In this document: positions 1 to 9,437 of the stretch, piece by piece
Layout of the letters: each line of letters opens with the position of its first letter
Position numbering within the stretch: the stretch's first letter is position 1
Assembly (NCBI GenBank): GCA_019694755.1
Contig: JAIBBI010000012.1
Span: forward strand, 1-64,000
Direction: 5' to 3'
Source of the DNA: Gemmataceae bacterium
Lineage (GTDB): Bacteria; Planctomycetota; Planctomycetia; Gemmatales; Gemmataceae
DNA length: 64,000 nt
The notes under the pieces: model-generated
What the model was told of the DNA's origin: nothing
What the model saw: only the letters and a program-made list of their open reading frames with translations
Databases searched by the model: none
Translations under genes and position numbers: made by a program

Positions 1-1
1 C

Positions 2-559
<558 letters not shown>

Positions 560-732
560 GAGGGCATTCCAGCTGCTCGAACTCTCCCATTTTTGCAGGA
601 ACCGCGGTAGGTATCTGCTAACCTGGCCCCGTTACTCCTGCATGAAACCTAACTTGACCCCTTTTCGATCTCTGGCTATCCGGGATTTTGAGCCGTAGTA
701 AGAGAACACCCACTAATTAGGGGCGCCAGCGA

Positions 733-760
733 TTGAATTGGCCCAGACCCATAGTACAAT
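733..760 (+). promoter_or_regulatory. Candidate sigma-70-type promoter
   Basis: TTGAAT (733-738) and TACAAT (755-760) are separated by 16 bases. They lie 38 bases before the ATG at 798 in an AT-richer stretch. This favours 798 over the earlier in-frame ATG near 738, which falls inside the -35 element. Sequence match only. Confidence 0.4.
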
Positions 761-797
761 CCCCCGAGCGATCCTATGGTTCTGCGGATGCACGCTC

Positions 798-1565
798 ATG
801 GCTGAAGAAAGGCCCGAAGCTGAGAAAGAAGCGGAGGAAAAGACGTACCTTGGTATGACATTGGGCGACATAACCAAAGTCGTCCTTGGTGTCTTATTGG
901 GCGGTATCGCTACATTAGTGTTGGGATGGTGGAATACGAAATCACCGCATCTGACGGTCAATGTGTCCGACACAATACTATTCAAGGGCGACCGACACAA
1001 TTTTGGAATTGTCAACTGCACAGTGGCTAACGATGGGTCAAGAGAAGCGGAATCACTCGAATGTACGTTCAACATTCAAGGCGCAATTATTCAAGACCTA
1101 AAGGTATCCCCGGATCATCTAAATGCAGTTGTTCCCAATCGTGCTACCATGATAGGGGCTATGCCTAGATCTTCAGAAGACACTGCACGCCAACCTAACA
1201 CAAAGAAAGGGGACAAAATCACCGTAACTATGCCTCTGCTAAATGTTGGCGAGACTATCAACATTTCCGTATTGTTAGCCGATTCCGATGATACCGCATC
1301 TAAACCTCAAATGTCAGTTCGTGGCAAAGGTGTCATTGGCGAAAAGGCACCACCAAGACGCCGTACTGACTCCGAGTTAATTCTGCTATTTGTTTCGTCA
1401 GGTGCATTGTGTACTTGCATTGCGACACTTTGTGTCGTATTCATTGAGCGCATTCGTCGGCGGAAAGTGCGGGAATTGACTCATTCTCAGTTTAGGCACT
1501 ACCTCCTCATGAGAAAGCATGGCCTTTTGAGAGCAAATGACGGCCCTGGATTACGCGAAGAATAA
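798..1565 (+). CDS. Orphan two-span membrane protein
   Basis: Predicted 255 residues. A short charged Glu/Lys-rich N-terminus is followed by a membrane segment around residues 24-43 (VVLGVLLGGIATLVLG). An extra-membrane region of about 140 residues comes next, then a second membrane segment near residues 195-215 and a basic cytoplasmic tail beginning ERIRRRKVRE. I recognise no family. The gene is visibly AT-richer than its surroundings (one 60-base line counted at about 43% GC) and uses many A/T-ending codons that neighbours avoid. It sits between an intact DUF1501 end and a broken one, which suggests acquisition by transfer. An in-frame ATG at 738 exists, but 798 fits the promoter candidate better. 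No clear ribosome binding site is visible. Confidence 0.6.
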   Translation: MAEERPEAEKEAEEKTYLGMTLGDITKVVLGVLLGGIATLVLGWWNTKSPHLTVNVSDTILFKGDRHNFGIVNCTVANDGSREAESLECTFNIQGAIIQDLKVSPDHLNAVVPNRATMIGAMPRSSEDTARQPNTKKGDKITVTMPLLNVGETINISVLLADSDDTASKPQMSVRGKGVIGEKAPPRRRTDSELILLFVSSGALCTCIATLCVVFIERIRRRKVRELTHSQFRHYLLMRKHGLLRANDGPGLREE

Positions 1566-1950
1566 TCGGCCACATCGTGGCTAATTATGTGAGCATTATT
1601 TTGTCTGCTATAACGCATGACAACACACTAATGCCAGAAACGTTGCCTATCATCGCCTTCATTGAAGAGCGACAACGGCACCTTGCCACGCTGTCGCCCA
1701 GGCTAGATTTGTCGGCTGGATAACGTCCTGATAGGTGCCCGCATTTAAGAATGGCAGTCCTCGGTCGGATAGAACAGCGGATGGTGAGCTGATGTTCTGT
1801 CAGGCGCGAGGAAGCTGCCATGGGACTGTGCAAGAAGTCAGCGCGTGGATATCCGTGCAATTCGCGAACAGTACATCTCCGGGCCTCGATCGCCTGTCGG
1901 GATGGTACGCCGTGACGGACCGTTGGAAGAGTTCGCGTCTTCCAAGAAAC
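1566..1950. other. Gene-poor stretch between the orphan gene and the DUF1501 fragment
   Basis: No convincing gene. The only short open frame that catches the eye is 1631-1723 (+), 30 codons starting MPETLPIIAFIEERQR, with no ribosome binding site and no recognised family. Composition shifts from AT-rich on the left to the local GC-rich norm by about 1730. I could not find inverted repeats, a transposase remnant or a target-site duplication. Confidence 0.5.
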
Positions 1951-2130
<180 letters not shown>

Positions 2131-2141
2131 CCCTCGATTTG

Positions 2142-3194
2142 TCACGCCTGCTGTACGAGTTGGCCGCAGGCCGCGGCGATATCCGAGCCCAGCGAGTAGC
2201 GGACAGTAGTTCGTAATCCGGCATCGGTCAGGGCCGCGGCGAACCACCGGTGCCGGTTCACGGGGGCCGGCCGGAAACCGACTGCGTCGGAAATCGAGTT
2301 GTACGGTATCAGGTTGATATGAACGCGGAGCCCCCGGATGAACTGGATCAGGGCGTCGAGATCCCCGTCGCTGTCATTGATCCCGTCGAGTAGCAGACAC
2401 TCCACCATCAACGGTTCATGTTGCAGTGCGGTCACCTTCTCGACCGCGTCTCGCAGCCGGCTCAAAGGATACCGCCGTGCCAGCGGGATGAGTTTCTCCC
2501 GCTGCTCCTGTCGTCCGCAATGCAGGCTCAAGGCCATGCCGATCTCGGGGAATCGCTCGGCACATCGCACCATCGCGTCGGGAATCCCCACCGTCGACAC
2601 GAGAATGCGCGGTGGGCACAGGTCGAAGCACTTCTTCGAAAGCAGAATGTCCAGCGAGCGATAGACCTCCAGTTCGTTCAGGAGTGGCTCGCCCATACCC
2701 ATGAAGACGACGTTTCGGATCGATCGGCCTTCAGAGCGGATTTCGAGATTGGCCCGGCTCACCTGGTCCAGGATTTCGTCGTGCGTGAGATCCCGCTTGA
2801 AGCCCATTTGCCCGGTGGCGCAGAACCCGCATTTCGCGGCACATCCGACCTGACTCGACACGCAAAGAGTGGTCCGGCCGGACGCGATGCGAAGGACGAC
2901 GCTCTCGATCGGTTGGCCGCCGGCCGTTCGGAAAACCAGCTTGCTGGCCCCGTCGAGTCGCGAATCATGGCGGCTATGAAGGGTCAGCGAATGAAAGTTG
3001 ACCCGGCGCTCGAAGCTGCTGCGGAGCGATTCTGGCAATTCGGCCAACGACTCGTCGGCCGACCGGTGCTTTTTGTAAAAGGCGTTCCGAAGCCGGCGGA
3101 TATACCCGGGGTCTATCCGCAGCCGTTGCCGGACGCGTTCCACGCCTTCGACATCGTGGATGTGTGTTTTCACCGCGTGCGTGATGACTTCCAC
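2142..3194 (-). CDS. rlmN: RlmN/Cfr-family 23S rRNA (adenine-C2/C8) methyltransferase
   Basis: Radical SAM enzyme of 350 residues. The iron-sulfur cluster motif reads CAAKCGFC, preceded by TLCVSSQVG, where the first Cys corresponds to the conserved cysteine of RlmN that resolves the methyl adduct. Near the C-terminus SDIAAACGQL carries the Cys that is itself methylated during catalysis. MGMGEPLLN is the expected SAM-binding GGE-like block. Known RlmN enzymes methylate A2503 of 23S rRNA and A37 of some tRNAs; Cfr relatives act on C8 of the same base. The protein is slightly shorter than E. coli RlmN. The start codon is GTG without a clear ribosome binding site, so the N-terminus is uncertain. 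RlmN and Cfr cannot be separated by eye here. Confidence 0.85.
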   Translation of the reverse strand: MEVITHAVKTHIHDVEGVERVRQRLRIDPGYIRRLRNAFYKKHRSADESLAELPESLRSSFERRVNFHSLTLHSRHDSRLDGASKLVFRTAGGQPIESVVLRIASGRTTLCVSSQVGCAAKCGFCATGQMGFKRDLTHDEILDQVSRANLEIRSEGRSIRNVVFMGMGEPLLNELEVYRSLDILLSKKCFDLCPPRILVSTVGIPDAMVRCAERFPEIGMALSLHCGRQEQREKLIPLARRYPLSRLRDAVEKVTALQHEPLMVECLLLDGINDSDGDLDALIQFIRGLRVHINLIPYNSISDAVGFRPAPVNRHRWFAAALTDAGLRTTVRYSLGSDIAAACGQLVQQA

Positions 3195-3280
3195 AAATCG
3201 CTACCCGGTTGCGACGGTTCACAACAGATTGACCATCCCGAGGATAACTTGAGCGCTGCGGGATGGCGTTAAGATAGGTA

Positions 3281-3312
3281 ACCCCATCGAGGGGATTAGC
3301 CCTCGATGGGGT
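3281..3312 (-). terminator. Strong hairpin just downstream of tRNA-Ser
   Basis: Perfect 13-base arms (ACCCCATCGAGGG and its complement) enclose a 6-base loop. The hairpin starts 17 bases beyond the tRNA 3' end on the tRNA strand. No long T run follows, so it is either a weak intrinsic terminator or a processing/stability element. It also sits 86 bases upstream of the RlmN-family start on the same strand. Confidence 0.55.
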
Positions 3313-3329
3313 CACTAGCAAACGTAGAT

Positions 3330-3418
3330 CGGAGAGAGCGGGATTCGAACCCGCGATACGCTTTGACACGTATACGGCATTTCCAGTGCCGCGCCTTCGA
3401 CCACTCGGCCATCTCTCC
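3330..3418 (-). tRNA. tRNA-Ser (anticodon GGA)
   Basis: Read on the minus strand it begins GGAGAGATGGCCGAGTGG and ends in the T-arm GGGTTCGAATCCC and the matching acceptor strand TCTCTCC plus discriminator G. The anticodon loop is CTGGAAA, giving GGA, which reads UCC/UCU serine codons. The long variable arm (about 89 bases in all) is typical of class II tRNA-Ser. CCA is not encoded. Confidence 0.96.
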
Positions 3419-3433
3419 CTACGGTCCAATTTA

Positions 3434-6400
3434 TTACTGCGGGGCGTCTTTGACGACAGGACGCGCCTCGCGGCCGGCCGGTTCGAGTTCGGACGCGTTG
3501 ACCAGCTTCGGCCGGGGGCGGGCCTTCCAGGCTGTCACGTCTTCGCCGAGGGTGGCCACGGCCTTCTCCAATTGGACGTCCTTGCCGGCAGGAAGGTCCC
3601 CCGGCGCGGGCCAGACGACCACGTCGGGCACTGCGCCGTTCAACTCCATGTCCTTCCCGTCGACCGAGGAATACCAGCCGCGGAACGGCAGGCGGAGGGT
3701 GCCGGCGTCCATGATCTGGGCCGCCCCGGTGCTGATCACGCCGCCGGCCGTCGGCACACCGACGACCCGGCCGCGTTTCAGGTTCTTGATGGCGTGTGCG
3801 AAGATCTCCGCATTGGAGAAACTGTTCTGATTGCACATGACGACGATCGGCTTGCTCCAGGTGGCGTACACCCGGCGGTCCTGCGGGTAGCCGGGGCCGC
3901 CGCCGCGGGGCACGGTGATCGCGTGCTCGGGCTGACACAGCGCGGTAAGCAGGTGGTCGGCCGTCGAGCCGCCGCCGTTCTCGCGGACGTCGATGATCAG
4001 GCCGTCCTTGCCGTGGCCGACGGAGAACAACTCCGTCTGGAACTTGTAAAAGCTTGGCATGGCCATCGCGTCGATGTGGACGTATCCCAGCTTGCCGTTA
4101 GACAGTTTGTCAACGGCCTTGCGATTGTCGTCGATCCATTTGCGGTACAGGGCCGCGCGGGCCTGCGCGTAGCTCGTCGGTCGAACAGTGATCGTCCGCT
4201 CTGCGTCACCCGTCTTGAGCCGGACAGAGAATTCCTTGCCCGGAGCGGCATTCAGGACTGTGGTCAGGTCGGTGTTCGGGCCGACCTCCTGGCCGTCGAT
4301 GGCGACGATGACATCGCCGGCGTTCATCTTCGAGCGGGCGAGTTCGCCGGGGCCGCCCGGCAGTACATCGCGGATCCTCAGGCCGGGGCCTGCGAACTTC
4401 GAGTCGAAGCGGACGCCGAGGTGAGCGGTCGATTCCGTCCATTTCGCTCCGGCGGCAGGCTCGGCCGGCGGCTGATTTCGGGTCGCGAACGACGAACCGG
4501 GGAAAAACCCGAGGTGCGAGCCGTTCAACTCGCCGAGCATCAGGTTGACGACGACGGCCGTTGAATCGAGGTCCGGGCAGGCCCGGGCCATATCGAGGTA
4601 CTTGAGGCGGACGGCGTTCCAATCGCGGTTGCCGAGTTTGGGGTCGTAATACTGGTCGCGCATGGTCCGCCAGGCGAGGTCAAACACCGCTCCATGCTTG
4701 GCGGCCCGATCGTACTGTTGCAGTGCGGCGAAGCGATACTCCGTCGTAGCAGCCGGCGCGTCAGTCGCCGAGGGTGCGGCCGGCGCGGCGGGTAGATTGG
4801 GGAAATTCCCACGCCGCCCGCCACCACCACCGGCCGGCAGGGTGGGGCCCGGTCGGGCCGCCGGGGCGGCCGCTCCGCCCGATGCCGAGAAACTTGCGGG
4901 GACGCCGTTGGCGAGCCAGACGACCTGATTGTTCCGGAGCCAACGGGCCTGACTGCCGGTCGCGGCGACCAGCGACTTCGGTCGCGGATCGTCCGGGATG
5001 TCGATGGCATATGTACCGCGACGGCCTTCCACGGTTGCAGTGAAGGCGAGCCGTTTGCCGTTGGGCGACCAGAACAGGTCGGTTTCGGTCGAGTCGGCGA
5101 TCGGCACGACGCGGATGCGGTCGTGGATGCCGGTGAAGTCGATCTTGATCGGCGTGGGCAGGGCCGGGGCCGTGCCGGACGACGGAGAGATCGTCACACC
5201 AGGCTGTTGCTGAGCGGGCGGTTGTTGCTGATCGGCAGCGTCCGAATCCTCAGGCGTGCCGGGGGCCCGCCGGGTCTTCATCTTGTCGAGTGCTTTCTCC
5301 AGAGTTCGGTCGCGGGCCGTCGTCTGATCATCTTCCGCGCGGAGGAAGACGAAGTGGATATCGTTGTCCTGCTCGCCGCGCCGGCCGGTCCATGCGATCA
5401 CCTTTCCGTCCGGCGACCAGACGGGGAAATGCTCGTCGTGAGGAGTCCGCGAGAGGTTATACGGCGGGACGGAACCGTCGAGAGCGTGGACCCAGACATC
5501 GCGATTGAAATCGTTGTCTTCGACGGCGTACACCATCCACGCCGAGTCGGGTGACCAGTTGTATTCGGGCGGCGTGAAGCCGCCGCGGATCTTTCGTTCG
5601 TTCTTTCCGTCGACATTCATGACCACGAGGTCGCCGCGGTCTCGGACGAACGCGAGTTGCTTGCCGTCCGGGCTCAGCTTGAGTTGGCCTTTGTGGGCGG
5701 GGTCCTGCGTCAGGCGGGAGAGCTTGAAATCGGTCTGCTGCCACCACCACTTGGCGGCGTCGGCCCGCTCGGCCCGCCAGATGTTGCATTCGCCGTGCAT
5801 GTCGGAAATGAAGTACAGGTACTTTCCGTCCGGCGACATCACCGGGTCACGCTCCTCCTCGGCCGAGGTGGTGATCCGCTTCGGTTCGCGGAGTTCGGTG
5901 TCCATCACCCAAAGGTCGCCGCCGGCGATGAAGGCAATCTCCAAGCCGTCCGACGCGAATGCCACTTGCTGGGCAGTCGACAAAGTACGTCTCTCGACCG
6001 GTTCGGTGGTGCGATCCCCGGACGCTTCCAGAGTTATCTTCTCGGGCGCGCCGCCCGAGCCGGGCTTGAGGCGGTAGAAGTCGAAGAGATGGCGGAACAC
6101 CATCGTCGAGCCGTCACGGCTGAGCGTCGGCTGAACAACAGAGTCGTCCGGGAAGTTGGTCAGTTGTCGATCCTTGCCCGTGGCCGGATCGCATTCGTGG
6201 ATGTTGAACGCGCCGTTTTTCGCGCTGACGACGTAGCAGCTTTTTCCGTCGGGCTTCCACATCGGCCAGTTCGCGCCGCGGTCAGGAGAACACACTTGCG
6301 TGAACTTGCCGGAATCGAGGTCGTACATCCACACCTGAGCGGCCTGCGATCCGTGATAGCCCTTCCGCCACCATTGCGTGCCTTCGCGGACAAAGAGCAA

Positions 6401-6904
6401 CTTCCTGCCGTCGGGAGAGAGGTTGCCCTGCAGGCCGTAGTCGTCGAACAGGGCCTTCTCGGCCGCCCGGCCGTCGCGGGGAATGAGGAAGAACCGTTCG
6501 CCGTGCCGCCAGTGGTGGTCGCGGGTCGCGCGGACCAGCAATTGCGTGCCGTCCGGAGTCCAGCCCTCGAGACCGAAGCCGGCCGTGTGCCATGTCAGCC
6601 GGGTCGGCGTGCCGCCGTTCACCGACGTGACGTAGACCTGCGGCGTGCCGTCGCGATCGCTGATGAAGGCGATCTCCTTGCCATCGGGAGAGAATTTCGG
6701 CTGGGAGTCGCGGGCCGGGTTCTGAGTCAGGGCCCGGGCTGTACCGCCAGTCGAGGAGGCTACCCAGATGTCGCCCGACCAATCGAACGCGAGAGTCGAT
6801 CCGTCCGGGGAAAGCGAGGGGTTGTTGGCCAGGCGGATGGGGTCGCCCGCCAGTGCCGGGAACGCAAAAACCACGGCGACGAGCGTTGCTGCGAAACTGC
6901 GCAC
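3434..6904 (-). CDS. Secreted tricorn-like protease: beta-propeller, PDZ, S41 peptidase
   Basis: Predicted 1156 residues. A signal peptide (FAATLVAVVFAFPALAG) is followed by many PD40/WD40-like propeller blades (repeated SPDGK with FISDRDG-like strands) over roughly residues 20-700. A Pro/Gly/Ala linker and a tricorn C1-like helical region sit near 725-800, a PDZ domain near 840-910, and the S41 core near 920-1140. The core carries QNSFSNAEIFAHAI, with the likely nucleophile Ser near 1028, and VPTAGGVIS. Tricorn relatives degrade peptides; the propeller gates or docks substrate. GTG at 6904 is chosen because GGAGG lies 8 bases upstream; an in-frame ATG at 6934 lacks this. It probably acts in the periplasm. 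No partner gene is adjacent. Confidence 0.9.
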   Translation of the reverse strand: MRSFAATLVAVVFAFPALAGDPIRLANNPSLSPDGSTLAFDWSGDIWVASSTGGTARALTQNPARDSQPKFSPDGKEIAFISDRDGTPQVYVTSVNGGTPTRLTWHTAGFGLEGWTPDGTQLLVRATRDHHWRHGERFFLIPRDGRAAEKALFDDYGLQGNLSPDGRKLLFVREGTQWWRKGYHGSQAAQVWMYDLDSGKFTQVCSPDRGANWPMWKPDGKSCYVVSAKNGAFNIHECDPATGKDRQLTNFPDDSVVQPTLSRDGSTMVFRHLFDFYRLKPGSGGAPEKITLEASGDRTTEPVERRTLSTAQQVAFASDGLEIAFIAGGDLWVMDTELREPKRITTSAEEERDPVMSPDGKYLYFISDMHGECNIWRAERADAAKWWWQQTDFKLSRLTQDPAHKGQLKLSPDGKQLAFVRDRGDLVVMNVDGKNERKIRGGFTPPEYNWSPDSAWMVYAVEDNDFNRDVWVHALDGSVPPYNLSRTPHDEHFPVWSPDGKVIAWTGRRGEQDNDIHFVFLRAEDDQTTARDRTLEKALDKMKTRRAPGTPEDSDAADQQQPPAQQQPGVTISPSSGTAPALPTPIKIDFTGIHDRIRVVPIADSTETDLFWSPNGKRLAFTATVEGRRGTYAIDIPDDPRPKSLVAATGSQARWLRNNQVVWLANGVPASFSASGGAAAPAARPGPTLPAGGGGGRRGNFPNLPAAPAAPSATDAPAATTEYRFAALQQYDRAAKHGAVFDLAWRTMRDQYYDPKLGNRDWNAVRLKYLDMARACPDLDSTAVVVNLMLGELNGSHLGFFPGSSFATRNQPPAEPAAGAKWTESTAHLGVRFDSKFAGPGLRIRDVLPGGPGELARSKMNAGDVIVAIDGQEVGPNTDLTTVLNAAPGKEFSVRLKTGDAERTITVRPTSYAQARAALYRKWIDDNRKAVDKLSNGKLGYVHIDAMAMPSFYKFQTELFSVGHGKDGLIIDVRENGGGSTADHLLTALCQPEHAITVPRGGGPGYPQDRRVYATWSKPIVVMCNQNSFSNAEIFAHAIKNLKRGRVVGVPTAGGVISTGAAQIMDAGTLRLPFRGWYSSVDGKDMELNGAVPDVVVWPAPGDLPAGKDVQLEKAVATLGEDVTAWKARPRPKLVNASELEPAGREARPVVKDAPQ

Positions 6905-7093
6905 GAGAGGAACCTCCGGCGATCCGGGAAACATCCTCCGTATCTTCCGAAAATAACGATGAAACTGCAAGGAGACCGGCTGCGGGAGTGGATGCGGCGA
7001 CGGTCGACCGGCCGCGCAATCGTTGCGGTCGGTGCGGGGCACCGGGCCGGCGAAGGTGGTCAGTCGGCCCCCGCCGGCTAAACGAGTACCAGT

Positions 7094-8794
7094 ATGATCA
7101 GCGTACTCCTGCTTTCCGTATTGGCGTCTGGCCCGCCCTCGCTTGAGGAAGCGCACCTGGCCCCATGGACTGACGAGTACGTCCGCGAAGAGTGGATCGC
7201 CCCGGACGTCCGGATGGTCATGCGTGCGCCGCGGAAATTGCAGCCGGACGCACCGACCCGGCTGGTGATCTTCGCTACTCCGAATGGCAACACCATCGAG
7301 CAGACGTTGGGATGCTGTAAAGCGCCGGGCCTCGACTGGCACTTCGACATCCAACACGTTGCGGCACAGATCCGCCGCTATCGCGAACTTCGCCCGAAGG
7401 AAAACGTGATCGTCGCGTGTATCGAGGCGGAAGGACTGGCCTGGCCGGCCTGGCGGAAGAAGCACGGCGATGCGCCGTCGCTCTCCCGCAAGATCGTCGA
7501 TACCATTCGCGCGATCACGCCAGGTGCGACATCGCTGGTCACGCTCACCGGCCATAGCGGCGGCGGTTCGTTCACATGGGCTTTCCTCGACGGTGGCGAC
7601 ACGATCCCGGATTGGCTGGACCGGATCGGGTTTCTCGACTCGAACTACTCGTACAGCGATGACCTGAAGCATGGCGACAAAGTGCTCGCCTGGTTGGATG
7701 GCTCCGATACCCGGCGGCTAGTCATTATTGCATACGACGATCGCAACATCACGCTGGACGGCAAGCTGGTCGTTGGCCCGACCGGCGGCACGTTTCGAGC
7801 GACCGGTCGAATGCTGGACCGGTTTCGCAAGGACCTGACCCTGACGGAATCGCGGGAAGGTGAGTTTGTGGTTCACCGCGGGCTCGGCGGCCGCGTCGCC
7901 GCATTCGTTCATCCCAATCCGGCGAACAAGATTCTCCACACGGTTCTTGTCGGCGAGATGAACGGCATGCTCCAGGTGCTCCTCGTAGACGCGCCGGGCG
8001 AATGGTCGAAGTTCGGAGGTCCACGGGACTATTCTCAACACATCGATCCCACTCCGGGGATTCCGCCGCGACCGGCCGATGCGCCGGGCGGTTCGGAGTT
8101 CATCCGATCGATCGGCTTGCTGAAGCCGGATCATCGCGAGGAGGCAATCGCCCGCGAAATCTTGCGTGGGAACGTGCCCGGGCACATGCGGAAGTTCCAG
8201 CCGGTGGAGTTTCAACGGTCAGACGCGGCCGGGAAGCCGCACAAAGTCCGGATCGAGGTGCTCCCCGATTACCTCTCCATCGGCTCGGACGCCGACTGGG
8301 TACGGATGCCGATGACACCGCAAACGGGTCAACGAATCGCAGACGCCTGGGGATGCGCTTTGCCGACGCGGAGCGTGGTCGAAGAGGTCTGGAAGGCCGC
8401 AGGTGATAAACGGGCGCCGATCCCGCTCTCGGCCAACCGGGAGGCACCGGCGACATTTCTCGAACATCATCGGAGAATCGAGCAGCAGCCGCACGACGCG
8501 GGCGCCGGCGCGATCACTGCAGGAATCAAGAAAGATGTCGTCGTGACGAATCGCCTGTCGGAAAAGCCGAACCGGGTGGCGATCTTCGGCTGGCACCAGG
8601 CCGATGGCAAGCCGATCCAACCCCTCACGATCGTTCACGTCAATTGGTACGTCGATTACAGTCACGGAATTCGATTGATGAAGCGGGAGGTGCTGGTGGA
8701 CGGCAAGCCGCGGGACGCGAGGCACGTCATGCAGTTGCCGAGCCTGCACAGCCTTCTGAGCGACGAAGGCCCTATCGCCCGGCCGAGTTACTGA
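7094..8794 (+). CDS. Putative secreted alpha/beta-hydrolase-like protein with unknown C-terminal domain
   Basis: Predicted 566 residues with a short hydrophobic N-terminus (MISVLLLSVLAS) that may be a signal peptide. Residues about 50-270 resemble an alpha/beta hydrolase: LVIFATPNGNT (oxyanion-side strand), then GHSGGGSFT containing the nucleophile-elbow motif GxSxG near residue 154. The last 200 or so residues do not match a family I know. They include segments rich in beta-strand character such as VLPDYLSIGSDADWVRMPMTPQ. The substrate is unknown. It is divergent from the protease gene on the left and two bases from the next gene, so it is probably co-transcribed with the phosphorylase and pdxJ. 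Confidence 0.55.
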   Translation: MISVLLLSVLASGPPSLEEAHLAPWTDEYVREEWIAPDVRMVMRAPRKLQPDAPTRLVIFATPNGNTIEQTLGCCKAPGLDWHFDIQHVAAQIRRYRELRPKENVIVACIEAEGLAWPAWRKKHGDAPSLSRKIVDTIRAITPGATSLVTLTGHSGGGSFTWAFLDGGDTIPDWLDRIGFLDSNYSYSDDLKHGDKVLAWLDGSDTRRLVIIAYDDRNITLDGKLVVGPTGGTFRATGRMLDRFRKDLTLTESREGEFVVHRGLGGRVAAFVHPNPANKILHTVLVGEMNGMLQVLLVDAPGEWSKFGGPRDYSQHIDPTPGIPPRPADAPGGSEFIRSIGLLKPDHREEAIAREILRGNVPGHMRKFQPVEFQRSDAAGKPHKVRIEVLPDYLSIGSDADWVRMPMTPQTGQRIADAWGCALPTRSVVEEVWKAAGDKRAPIPLSANREAPATFLEHHRRIEQQPHDAGAGAITAGIKKDVVVTNRLSEKPNRVAIFGWHQADGKPIQPLTIVHVNWYVDYSHGIRLMKREVLVDGKPRDARHVMQLPSLHSLLSDEGPIARPSY

Positions 8795-8795
8795 A

Positions 8796-9437
8796 TTGGC
8801 AGCGCGACTGCTTTACCTGTTCCCGATGCCGCGCGAGGCCGGCCCGTTTCGCAGGCTATTCCCGCGAGAGGCGACGGCGATCATCGGCATGGGCGGCCCG
8901 TGTGCGAAGCGGATCGCGGGAGTTATTGATTCAGAATCTCCGTCCGCGGTGATACTTGCCGGGTTTGCCGGCAGCCTGCAACCAACAGTCCGGGTCGGGC
9001 AAGTCATCGTCGCGGATCGCGTTTTCGACATGGCGACGGGTGAGTCGTGGCCTGCGACTGTTCGACCGCGTGGCTATTCGAGCACCGTCCTTTGTTCGCC
9101 CCGTGCCATCGGCGACTCGACGGAGAAGCGTCGTCTTGGCGTCGAGTACAAGGCCGACGTCGTTGATATGGAGTCGGCGCCTTTCGCCCGGATATGTTCG
9201 GAGCGTGGTGTTGACTGGGGAGTGGTCAGAGCAGTCTCGGACGATGTGGCGACAGATATTCCAACCGACGTCCTCCGTTTGATTGGGAGCGGGCATGTCC
9301 GGTGGACGGCCGCGATGACTGCATTAGCCCGGCGACCCGGAGTGGCGAGAGATTTCTGGCGACTGGCGAGAGACTCGGCCCGGGCCGCTCGTGTCCTCGC
9401 TGCGGCGCTCGATCCCGAGCGTATAATGTCGACATGA
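8796..9437 (+). CDS. Phosphorylase/nucleosidase superfamily protein (PNP/MTAN-like)
   Basis: Predicted 213 residues. LAGFAGSL and VDMESAPFA are the characteristic core and nucleoside-binding motifs of the purine nucleoside phosphorylase / MTA-SAH nucleosidase fold; SDD near residue 150 is the usual catalytic Asp region. The protein is at the short end for the family, so the substrate cannot be assigned. Hopanoid-associated HpnG-like, futalosine and SAH nucleosidase activities are all possible. The start is taken as TTG at 8796, one base after the previous stop; an ATG at 8826 is the alternative and would drop ten residues of the first strand. The end overlaps the pdxJ start by four bases (ATGA), implying coupled translation. 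Confidence 0.7.
   Translation: MAARLLYLFPMPREAGPFRRLFPREATAIIGMGGPCAKRIAGVIDSESPSAVILAGFAGSLQPTVRVGQVIVADRVFDMATGESWPATVRPRGYSSTVLCSPRAIGDSTEKRRLGVEYKADVVDMESAPFARICSERGVDWGVVRAVSDDVATDIPTDVLRLIGSGHVRWTAAMTALARRPGVARDFWRLARDSARAARVLAAALDPERIMST

Noticed and set aside
3386-7081. Long plus-strand open frames (for example 3386-4564 and 5657-7081) opposite the tricorn-like protease
   Set aside because: They are antisense to a gene with clear domains, are rich in Arg/Gly/Val typical of GC-rich shadow frames, and show no family motif.
6905-7672. Upstream extension of the tricorn-like frame to 7672
   Set aside because: The extension is antisense to the hydrolase-like gene, and a GTG with GGAGG at 6904 directly before a signal peptide gives a better start.
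9422-9427. TATAAT immediately before pdxJ
   Set aside because: It is only seven bases before the ATG and lies inside the upstream coding sequence, so it cannot serve as a normal -10 for a leadered pdxJ transcript.
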